Positions 7,178 to 12,704 of a stretch of 14,875 nt of DNA are shown here, one piece after another (within the stretch, counting starts at the first letter, position 1; each line of letters starts with the position of its first letter). The stretch is from JAGPIS01 sp964635545 (lineage in GTDB: Bacteria > Bacteroidota > Bacteroidia > Bacteroidales > Marinilabiliaceae), in contig CAZWOA010000076.1 of the NCBI GenBank assembly GCA_964635545.1, forward strand, positions 1 to 14,875. The letters are read 5' to 3'. The translations under genes were made by a program, and so were the position numbers. The notes under the pieces are model-generated. The model did no database searches and was not told the origin of the DNA. It saw only the letters and a program-made list of their open reading frames with translations.

Positions 7178-8647
7178 ATGAAAAGTAAAATATTAGCAAA
7201 TTATGTGTCACTTTTGGTGTCTGCACTGTTCTTGACACTAGTGTCGGTTGACATAAAAGCCCAACCAATTGACAGCTTGCAATGGAATAAAGCAAGAAAA
7301 AGTGCCTATAGAAGCTTAAATGGAGTGGGTACTGAACTTAACTATAAAAAAGCATATGTTATATTCAAGCGTCTGGGTATGAGTGGTGATGCTGAATCTA
7401 TAAATGCTTTAGGCATGATGTATAAGCACGGCCTTGGAGTGAAGCAAAACGACGAAAAGGCAGTCTCTTTATTTAGAAAATCATCTGAAATGGGTTATTC
7501 AAAAGCTACGTATAACTTGGCTTTAGCCTATAAATACGGAGCAGGAGTAGATCAAGACCCGGAACAAGCATTTAAACTTTTTGAAGAGACAAAAAAGTCC
7601 GATTCAAAAATAGCAAATTATTCTATTGCATACTCACATTATAAAGGATTGGGGACAAAGCAAGACTACAAAAAAGCAGTAGAATATTTTGAGCTGGGTG
7701 CAAAAGAGGGGAATCCTGCCTGTATGTTCAACTTAGGTCTATGTTATTTCAGAGGGCGAGGCATCGAAAGAAATTCTGAATTGGGAAAGCAATGGGTAGA
7801 ACAAGCAGCATTAAAAGGATTTAGCCGGGCCATCGACTTTATTGCAAGAGAAGATTCAAAAAACTACGGGAAGCCCAGAGCTAAGAATAAATCTCTTAAT
7901 AGTTCTGCCTTGGAATCTCTAATTCCAGCAACACATCAAATAGTTAAAATGCCGCATCGCACAACAATGCTTAAATCATCATCGTCAACTACTCATAGCG
8001 ACATAACGGGTCAGTGGGTCGGTAAAATCATCACTTATGACTGGTCGGGGGCAGAGATTGAAGAAGAGATAGACTTAGAGGTAGTTATTGATAATGACGG
8101 CTATAAACTTAACGGCTTATGGATTGAAAACGATGATTACCCGGTTCATATAAATGCCCAATTAGGAGATTCTTCATGGATTTTTAGCAATACTGTTTTA
8201 CGCGAAAGTGCACGCCCGCTGAAAATAAAAAATGGCACGTTGAAGATAGAACAGAAAGCAGGGCAGGAGTATTTAGTTGGGAATATTTATTTATATAGTG
8301 ATATCACAAAAGAATACACTGCCCCCAATTATATTTTGCTGGGCAGAAAGCAAGATGGGATAAAAGATGATTTATCCGTTGAAAATCAAGCCGAAACGGG
8401 GAGCGATGTATTAGTATTTCCAAACCCTTTTGGCGATAATATAAACATCCGGTTTGCCTTTGATGAAGAGCAACAAGTTTCTATTGAGATATTCAATATG
8501 GCCGGTGTAAAAGTATATGCCGAAAAAACAAAGGTTTACTCTATGGGAGTACATACAAAATCTATTCCCACTTCTTCTTTTGTCCCGGGGGCATACATCT
8601 TAAATGTATCAGGTAGTATAAATAAATCTTTAATACTGACAAAATGA
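7178..8647 (+). CDS. Sel1-repeat protein with type IX secretion C-terminal sorting domain
   Basis: A 489-residue exported protein. Residues 1-28 are a signal peptide ending DIKAQ. From about 44 to 215 there are at least four Sel1-like TPR repeats (INALGMMYKHGLGVKQNDEK, TYNLALAYKYGAGVDQDPEQ, NYSIAYSHYKGLGTKQDYKK, MFNLGLCYFRGRGIERNSE). Such repeats are helical hairpins that bind proteins. Residues of about 265-390 form a beta-rich domain of unknown family beginning GQWVGKIITYDWSGAEIEEE. Residues of about 411-489 are a type A T9SS sorting domain: VFPNPFGDNI with FPNP at 414-417, VSIEIFNMAGVKVY, and terminal GAYILNVSG...LILTK. The protein should cross the outer membrane by T9SS and be released or surface-anchored after cleavage of the tail. 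Its TGA stop overlaps the next gene's start (ATGA), so translation is probably coupled. Its target is unknown; a surface adaptor for the downstream proteins is inference. Confidence 0.9.
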   Translation: MKSKILANYVSLLVSALFLTLVSVDIKAQPIDSLQWNKARKSAYRSLNGVGTELNYKKAYVIFKRLGMSGDAESINALGMMYKHGLGVKQNDEKAVSLFRKSSEMGYSKATYNLALAYKYGAGVDQDPEQAFKLFEETKKSDSKIANYSIAYSHYKGLGTKQDYKKAVEYFELGAKEGNPACMFNLGLCYFRGRGIERNSELGKQWVEQAALKGFSRAIDFIAREDSKNYGKPRAKNKSLNSSALESLIPATHQIVKMPHRTTMLKSSSSTTHSDITGQWVGKIITYDWSGAEIEEEIDLEVVIDNDGYKLNGLWIENDDYPVHINAQLGDSSWIFSNTVLRESARPLKIKNGTLKIEQKAGQEYLVGNIYLYSDITKEYTAPNYILLGRKQDGIKDDLSVENQAETGSDVLVFPNPFGDNINIRFAFDEEQQVSIEIFNMAGVKVYAEKTKVYSMGVHTKSIPTSSFVPGAYILNVSGSINKSLILTK

Positions 8648-9510
8648 GAAAGATTTTGATTAGAATAATAGCTATATTTACATTATGCTTTCTCACTAGC
8701 CTGCCCACTTATGCATGGGATGGTTATGGATGGTGGGACGATTGCGATGATTGTAGCTTTTGGTTAGATGAAGTTGATGTATATCCCGATTATGATTGGG
8801 GCTTTGATGACGACTGGGGTAATAACGATGACTGGGAAACTGATAACGATTGGGATGACTATGACGAATGGGATTGGTGGAATGAGTATGATGGTGGATC
8901 TAATTATAATGACAACGGTTGGACTGATAGCAACAGTAATGATGACCCACCAGCAGAAGACAGTGACCAAGTAAAAGTTGAAAAGGTTATTGAGAAGGTT
9001 AAAGTAGAGCTTGTTAAAATGGGCGTAGATATAACAGGGATAGAGTTTAGGTATGGAAGTCTTTGTTCGTCAAGAGGTAGGTGTGTTAATGGCATTGTGG
9101 AGTTATGTTCCTTGTCGTTAAGATTAGAATTTAAAGATCAAATAGCAGTAGTATGGCATGAGATTTTTCATTCTAAAGATGATGCTCCTTGGAGTCGGGA
9201 AATAGTGAGATTACCTGAGCCTATAATGTTGAATCCTCCGGAACATATAAAAGCTTTTCTTCAGGACTACGTAGCAAGGGAAATAGCTGGATTGAATTTG
9301 AATCCTTACTTTGCTGATCAATCTTATTCAGTTCGATTGACCTTAGAAAACATCCATGATCCAGTTTATTATCAGAATGAGATAAACGCATACACCGCCG
9401 AGATAAACTCGATGACCGATGTTTCGGATGAGTATAGGCAGGAGAGGGAATTTTTATTGTGGAAACACGAACAGTCTTTAATTATTTCACAACAGTACTA
9501 CAAAAAATAA
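8644..9510 (+). CDS. Exported Asp/Trp-rich protein with HExxH zincin-like motif
   Basis: A 288-residue protein with a signal peptide (MRKILIRIIAIFTLCFLTSL..YAW, cleavage near residue 24). Residues of about 25-105 are extremely rich in Asp, Trp, Asn, Gly and Tyr (GWWDDCDDCSFW, DYDWGFDDDWGNNDDW, DEWDWWNEYDGG). This is a low-complexity acidic-aromatic stretch that may bind calcium or glycan. An LDEVDVYP segment near its start resembles the LxEVVVT linker I associate with Bacteroidota secreted effectors. A globular part follows from about 110 to 288. It has HEIFH at 172-176 (both His and Glu of the zincin metal/catalytic motif) and a downstream NEINAYTAE (245-253) whose E246 or E253 could be the third ligand, as in gluzincins. 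Two cysteines (near 142 and 148) precede it. The role is probably a secreted metallopeptidase of an unnamed family. It overlaps the Sel1 gene by four bases and is followed 11 bases later by the tandem paralogues. A fragment of its C-terminus recurs at 12140-12196. Confidence 0.8.
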   Translation: MRKILIRIIAIFTLCFLTSLPTYAWDGYGWWDDCDDCSFWLDEVDVYPDYDWGFDDDWGNNDDWETDNDWDDYDEWDWWNEYDGGSNYNDNGWTDSNSNDDPPAEDSDQVKVEKVIEKVKVELVKMGVDITGIEFRYGSLCSSRGRCVNGIVELCSLSLRLEFKDQIAVVWHEIFHSKDDAPWSREIVRLPEPIMLNPPEHIKAFLQDYVAREIAGLNLNPYFADQSYSVRLTLENIHDPVYYQNEINAYTAEINSMTDVSDEYRQEREFLLWKHEQSLIISQQYYKK

Positions 9511-9521
9511 AAAATAACACC

Positions 9522-9953
9522 ATGAAAATAAAAATATTGACAATAGCTATCGGATTATTATTTCCGATAATAGCCATAGGACAAATATCTGTGGATTACT
9601 CCTTTAACAAAGGAGTGGTTGAGATTGAGATTACAAATAATACCACTGATATGTTAACCATTGTAAACGAAATGGCTCAATATGATGGCGGAAGTGCCAT
9701 CGGCATTAAATTTTTAGATGCAAAAGGAAATGCGGTTTATTCCAACAGATGGTCGTTTGGGAGCAAGACGAGTGTATGGATAGCATCAAAAAAGAGTGAA
9801 AAAATAAGTTGCGCACTTAAAAGCTTAAATGTATCACCCGATAGTGTAAAAAAGATTCTTTTTGACGTATCCATAAGGTACATAGAGCATGCGTCAACAG
9901 AAAAAATAAAATCCAAGTATTTCGAAGAAAAGAAAGAGATTATTGTAGAGTAA
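9522..9953 (+). CDS. Exported tandem paralogue 1 (unknown family)
   Basis: A 143-residue protein with a signal peptide (MKIKILTIAIGLLFPIIAIG then QISVDYS). The mature part of about 122 residues looks all-beta: short alternating strands (VVEIEITNNTTDMLTIVNE, IGIKFLDAKGNAVYS, VKKILFDVSIRYIEH) and a basic-acidic tail (YFEEKKEIIVE). The arrangement suggests an Ig-like sandwich, but I recognise no named family. I use ATG 9522 rather than the in-frame ATG at 9459, since the latter lies inside the preceding gene and would bury the signal peptide behind 21 extra residues. It is the most divergent of three copies in tandem. Arrays of small paralogues after an enzyme-like gene can be immunity, inhibitor or adhesin sets; nothing here decides between these. 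Confidence 0.85.
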   Translation: MKIKILTIAIGLLFPIIAIGQISVDYSFNKGVVEIEITNNTTDMLTIVNEMAQYDGGSAIGIKFLDAKGNAVYSNRWSFGSKTSVWIASKKSEKISCALKSLNVSPDSVKKILFDVSIRYIEHASTEKIKSKYFEEKKEIIVE

Positions 9954-9980
9954 GTCTTTCTTATCGATAAAGGTTTTCAC

Positions 9981-10008
9981 AAGGCTGCTTCGGTTGTGGA
10001 GCAGCCTT
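9981..10008 (+). terminator. Hairpin between paralogues 1 and 2
   Basis: AAGGCTGCT (9981-9989) and AGCAGCCTT (10000-10008) form a 9-bp stem with a 10-base loop, followed by TTATTAG, a weak T tract. It could act as a leaky terminator or an mRNA-processing or stability element that sets relative expression within the operon. An identical copy lies at 10492-10519. Confidence 0.55.
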
Positions 10009-10148
10009 TATTAGTAGTCTAATTAGTAGCTTGTTACACCATGAAAACAAAAATATTGATAATAGCTATCGGTTTATTGTTTCCGATAATAGCCATAGGA
10101 CAAATCTCTGTGGATTACTCCTTTAAAAATGGAGCGGTTGAGATTGAG
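9981..10148 (+). repeat. 168-bp perfect direct repeat, copy 1
   Basis: Read by eye, this stretch is identical to 10492-10659, an offset of 511 bases. It covers the intergenic hairpin, the whole leader, and the first 36 codons of paralogue 2 (signal peptide and first beta strands). The genes diverge immediately downstream. This marks a recent tandem duplication or gene conversion of the 5' module. Confidence 0.9.
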
Positions 10149-10475
10149 ATTACAAATAATACCACTGATATGTTAACCATCTTTAATGAGGTAAATATCT
10201 ACGATACGGGAACATTTATCGATGTTAAATATTTAGACTCATCCGATAATGTTCTCTATTCAGGCAGATGGGCGTTTGGGATGAAATGGAGTGTATGGAT
10301 AGCATCAAAAAAGAGTGAAAAAATAAAATACTCTTCACTTAAAGAGTTAAAAGTATCATCCAACGATGTGAAAAAGATTGTTTTAGATGTATTTATAAAT
10401 TACATTGTACATGCTGAGCCGAAAGGATCTAAATCTAAGTTTTACGAAGAAAAGAAAGAGATTATTGTAAAGTAA
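10041..10475 (+). CDS. Exported tandem paralogue 2 (unknown family)
   Basis: A 144-residue protein with signal peptide MKTKILIIAIGLLFPIIAIG and a mature beta-rich domain starting QISVDYSFKNGAVEIEITNN. The signal region and first strands are identical to paralogue 3 in DNA as well as protein. The C-terminal third (SSLKELKVSSNDVKKIVLDV, then EEKKEIIVK) is also shared. The central loops differ (YDTGTFIDVKYLDSSDN, GRWAFGMKWSVWIAS here). Conserved ends with a variable centre suggest that the central loops carry the specificity. It is 87 bases from paralogue 1 and 76 from paralogue 3, each gap holding the same hairpin. No family recognised; likely periplasmic or surface. Confidence 0.88.
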   Translation: MKTKILIIAIGLLFPIIAIGQISVDYSFKNGAVEIEITNNTTDMLTIFNEVNIYDTGTFIDVKYLDSSDNVLYSGRWAFGMKWSVWIASKKSEKIKYSSLKELKVSSNDVKKIVLDVFINYIVHAEPKGSKSKFYEEKKEIIVK

Positions 10476-10491
10476 GTCTTTCTTGGTCATA

Positions 10492-10519
10492 AAGGCTGCT
10501 TCGGTTGTGGAGCAGCCTT
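10492..10519 (+). terminator. Hairpin between paralogues 2 and 3
   Basis: Arms AAGGCTGCT (10492-10500) and AGCAGCCTT (10511-10519), the same 9-bp stem and loop as at 9981-10008, again followed by TTATTAG. The tail is too poor in T for a strong terminator, so partial termination or mRNA stabilisation is more likely. Confidence 0.55.
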
Positions 10520-10659
10520 TATTAGTAGTCTAATTAGTAGCTTGTTACACCATGAAAACAAAAATATTGATAATAGCTATCGGTTTATTGTTTCCGATAA
10601 TAGCCATAGGACAAATCTCTGTGGATTACTCCTTTAAAAATGGAGCGGTTGAGATTGAG
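10492..10659 (+). repeat. 168-bp perfect direct repeat, copy 2
   Basis: Second copy of the repeat at 9981-10148: hairpin, leader, and the first 36 codons of paralogue 3. Identity stops at the codon for the second strand (GAGATTACA in copy 1, GAGGTGACA in copy 2). Confidence 0.9.
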
Positions 10660-11067
10660 GTGACAAATAACACCACTGATTTGGTATCTATTGTTAATGA
10701 ATTGAACATATATGACGATGGGAGCGCAATAGATGTTAAATTCTTAGATAAGGATGGGAATATACTCTACAAAGGTAGATGGGGCTTGGGGATGGCACAT
10801 TGGTTAAGAATATACTCAAAGAAAAGTGAAAAAATAAGATACTCTTCACTTAAAGAACTAAAAGTCTCATCCAACGATGTGAAAAAGATTGTTTTAGATG
10901 TGCATTTAAGATACATAGCACATTCTGGACCCAAAGGATCTAAATTAAAGTATTACGAAGAAAAGAAAAAGATTATTGTAGAATCTACATTTTGTGATCC
11001 TGTTACTGGTAAACATGAAAGAATTAGTGCTGATGACATTAGAGACCCAGTGATTATTTACAAATAA
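10552..11067 (+). CDS. Exported tandem paralogue 3 with C-terminal extension
   Basis: A 171-residue member of the same small exported beta-rich family. It has the same signal peptide as paralogue 2, mature start QISVDYSFKNGAVEIEVTNN, and central loops of its own (YDDGSAIDVKFLDKDGN, GRWGLGMAHWLRIYSKK). It runs 27 residues beyond its siblings (STFCDPVTGKHERISADDIR...), including a Cys and ending DPVIIYK. Either the siblings lost this end by an earlier stop, or this copy recruited downstream sequence. There is no hairpin after it; the next gene follows in 14 bases, so it is translated together with the 331-residue protein. Function unknown. Confidence 0.88.
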   Translation: MKTKILIIAIGLLFPIIAIGQISVDYSFKNGAVEIEVTNNTTDLVSIVNELNIYDDGSAIDVKFLDKDGNILYKGRWGLGMAHWLRIYSKKSEKIRYSSLKELKVSSNDVKKIVLDVHLRYIAHSGPKGSKLKYYEEKKKIIVESTFCDPVTGKHERISADDIRDPVIIYK

Positions 11068-11081
11068 TAAATTGAAAATTT

Positions 11082-12077
11082 ATGAAACGATTTTTGTTAT
11101 TGCTATTATTAATTGCTTCTGCTTATTTTAATGCGGTTGCATCAAATTCTTCACAGCAAATTCCTTTTATAAAGTATGATGCACTACAGTATGAAGAAAC
11201 CCTTTTGTTGCTCAAAGATAGGCAGTTAGGGAGAGTTGAAAACCATATAACAGTAAGCAGTAGTTCTTGTGACGTTGAATATGGAAAATCTTCTTTTTCG
11301 TATAAATCAACCGTAGAGTTATTTAAGAATTTTCCGAATAAGGATTTTTTAAATAGCACCTATTTTATCTTAGACCTAAATATGTTTTATCAATATCCAC
11401 GCACTCTTATGTTAGCTGGTGATTTGATAAAATATATAGGTTATTTTGACGAGGATAAAGTGTTATACCTAAGGCAGAATGATGAGAAATCATATAATAT
11501 CGAGCAGTTGTTGATTTTGGAATATGGCTCTATTGAGAGTTTTCATAAAAGCTACATTCAAGAATTGAGACTTTCATTGAAATACAATGATGCTAATGGG
11601 CTTATAAATTCCAATTTGTTAAATGCTAAAAACTTTTTAAAGGAAGATTATTTCTTTTATAAAGATTGCTATCCTCAAGATATAGGTGAAACAAGCGTAT
11701 TACTCTTAAATTTTGTGGAAAAACAGTTGGGGTATAAATTGAGTGATGAAATTCGGGATAATTTATTAGAAGGATTTGGAAAAACCATACCTAAAACTCT
11801 AAAATTCAATATCCTTTATTATTACAATCTACCAGTAAGTGAATTGACTCATACTAACTTTAAAGATTGTGTTTACCCTGTTCTTTCATCTAACCTTACT
11901 CCGCAAGAATGTATTTCTATATTATCTGCAATGGATGATATGAAAAAAGAGCGGTTTATTGCTTATAGATATTTATTGAACGCCGAGGTGGGAAACATAA
12001 ATAAGTCCACTGGTAAATATTACGAGGATGTTGAAGAATTTCAGGAAGTTAAAAGTGCTGTTTTTTCTGATAATTGA
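11082..12077 (+). CDS. Exported protein of unknown family, last gene of the secreted operon
   Basis: A 331-residue protein. Signal peptide MKRFLLLLLLIASAYFNAVA is followed by a polar start (SNSSQQIPFIKYDALQYEET). The mature part is mostly helical with many aromatic and charged residues (LFKNFPNKDFLNSTYFILDL, FYQYPRTLMLAGDLIKYIGY, NFLKEDYFFYKDCYPQDIGE). A C-terminal segment of about residues 275-305 (LTPQECISILSAMDDMKKER) may be a helical hairpin. The protein ends EFQEVKSAVFSDN. There is no membrane helix after the signal peptide, no T9SS tail, and no motif I can name. It starts 14 bases after paralogue 3 and is closed by the hairpin 27 bases after its stop. Context makes it part of the same exported system; its role is unknown. 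Confidence 0.8.
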   Translation: MKRFLLLLLLIASAYFNAVASNSSQQIPFIKYDALQYEETLLLLKDRQLGRVENHITVSSSSCDVEYGKSSFSYKSTVELFKNFPNKDFLNSTYFILDLNMFYQYPRTLMLAGDLIKYIGYFDEDKVLYLRQNDEKSYNIEQLLILEYGSIESFHKSYIQELRLSLKYNDANGLINSNLLNAKNFLKEDYFFYKDCYPQDIGETSVLLLNFVEKQLGYKLSDEIRDNLLEGFGKTIPKTLKFNILYYYNLPVSELTHTNFKDCVYPVLSSNLTPQECISILSAMDDMKKERFIAYRYLLNAEVGNINKSTGKYYEDVEEFQEVKSAVFSDN

Positions 12078-12104
12078 AAAAGAGGCATTCCCGATATAAC
12101 CTAA

Positions 12105-12139
12105 AAATCCGCACTCAGATAAAATTTGAGTGCGGATTT
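12105..12139. terminator. Operon-end hairpin, 35-bp repeat copy 1
   Basis: AAATCCGCACTCA (12105-12117) and TGAGTGCGGATTT (12127-12139) are a perfect 13-bp stem with loop GATAAAATT. The A-rich 5' flank and T-rich 3' end make it a plausible bidirectional intrinsic terminator 27 bases after the secreted operon. The identical 35 bases, loop included, recur at 14420-14454. Confidence 0.75.
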
Positions 12140-12196
12140 ATAAATTTAATGACCGATGTATCGGATGAGTATAGGCAGGAGAGAGAGTTTTTATTG
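12140..12196 (+). pseudogene. Orphan fragment of the zincin-like gene's C-terminal tail
   Basis: Codons here read INLMTDVSDEYRQEREFLL. The zincin-like protein of 8644-9510 has INSMTDVSDEYRQEREFLL at residues of about 254-272. The core 48 bases (12149-12196) match 9412-9459 at 45 of 48 positions. The homology begins at the base after the hairpin at 12105-12139. There is no plausible gene around it: the 63-codon frame covering it reads through the hairpin and into repeat DNA. It is best read as the remnant of a second copy of the gene, or a piece left by a rearrangement. Confidence 0.7.
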
Positions 12197-12317
12197 ATGT
12201 GGAGGCTATTGGTAGATTCCTCCCTACGGTCGGAAACGAAGTTCAGCGTAGCTAATGACTGCTGATTAGTCATGTATTGAGGAGGGGTTGTTTGGCGGCT
12301 CTGCTACCAAAAAATCC

Positions 12318-12352
12318 ATATCAAACTGTCATATAATATAAAAATTTGATAT
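12318..12352. promoter_or_regulatory. Candidate HipB operator
   Basis: ATATCAAA (12318-12325) and TTTGATAT (12345-12352) are perfect 8-bp inverted arms, 27 bases apart start to start. The right arm overlaps the -7 box at 12350-12357. HipB-type antitoxins usually bind inverted repeats overlapping their own promoter, so this is the natural autoregulatory site. Confidence 0.45.
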
Positions 12353-12357
12353 ATTTG
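12350..12357 (+). promoter_or_regulatory. -7 promoter box for hipBA
   Basis: TATATTTG matches the Bacteroidota TAnnTTTG -7 element exactly and lies 25 bases before the chosen hipB ATG. No clear TTTG -33 element was found upstream. The box gives hipBA its own promoter, separate from the secreted operon. Confidence 0.5.
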
Positions 12358-12381
12358 TTTACTATATGATATGTTGTGGTT

Positions 12382-12702
12382 ATGGCAAAGAACACAATGG
12401 GCACCAAGTTGCCTAGGAAATTAGAAAATAAAATGGCTATAGTGGGTGAACAAATAAAGTTAGCCCGCCTACGCCGCAACCTAAGTATTGCTCAAGTTGC
12501 AGAACGGGCAACCTGCTCTTCGCTCACTGTTGTAAGAATAGAAAAAGGTATGCCTACTGTTTCAATAGGTATCTATCTTCGGGTTCTTTATGCACTTCAA
12601 TTGGAAGATGACATACTTTTAATTGCAAAAGAAGATAAATTGGGTAAGTCATTACAAGATTTGAGTTTGATAAATCGTAAACGTGCATCAAAAAAGGAAT
12701 AA
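12382..12702 (+). CDS. hipB: HipB-like Xre-family antitoxin
   Basis: A protein of 106 residues from ATG 12382 (an in-frame GTG lies two codons earlier). A central HTH_3/Cro-like domain of about residues 20-80 reads GEQIKLARLRRNLSIAQVAE, with recognition-helix region CSSLTVVRIEKGMPTVSIG and then IYLRVLYALQLEDDILLIA. The C-terminal tail is basic (LINRKRASKKE), like the flexible tails of HipB antitoxins. The gene ends two bases before hipA, which settles its identity: HipB binds and neutralises the HipA kinase and represses the shared promoter. An inverted repeat at 12318-12352 overlaps that promoter. Because the neighbour is a full-length HipA, this is a classical two-gene module and not the three-gene HipBST type. 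Confidence 0.88.
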   Translation: MAKNTMGTKLPRKLENKMAIVGEQIKLARLRRNLSIAQVAERATCSSLTVVRIEKGMPTVSIGIYLRVLYALQLEDDILLIAKEDKLGKSLQDLSLINRKRASKKE

Positions 12703-12704
12703 CA

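Larger units (their letters stand above)
12197..12381. other. Gap before hipB: repeat unit and promoter region
   Basis: With the hairpin and the orphan fragment, this completes the 304-base stretch without an intact gene between the secreted operon and hipB. At 12214-12235 it carries AGATTCCTCCCTACGGTCGG and two more bases. Its reverse complement occurs with one mismatch at 14195-14216 beyond hipA. The last 65 bases are AT-rich and hold the hipB promoter and an inverted repeat, listed separately. No coding frame is supported. Confidence 0.5.

Noticed and set aside
8764..8974. Open frames on both strands over the Asp/Trp-rich region
   Set aside because: They are by-products of the GAT/TGG-rich low-complexity coding sequence; the signal peptide and downstream domain fix the real frame.
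9459..9521. In-frame upstream start for tandem paralogue 1
   Set aside because: It would add 21 residues in front of a perfect signal peptide, overlap the previous gene, and break agreement with the two sister copies.
9954..10551. Possible repeat array resembling CRISPR
   Set aside because: There are only two copies, the repeats are 168 bases long and include coding sequence, so this is a tandem gene duplication.
8644..11067. Named toxin-immunity system for the zincin-like gene and the three paralogues
   Set aside because: The layout is suggestive, but every putative immunity protein is itself exported and no toxin family was recognised, so the claim is kept only as one hypothesis among several.
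12074..12265. 63-codon open frame after the secreted operon
   Set aside because: It overlaps the previous stop, reads through the terminator hairpin, and only its middle 19 codons match anything (the zincin-like tail). It is kept as a gene fragment, not a gene.
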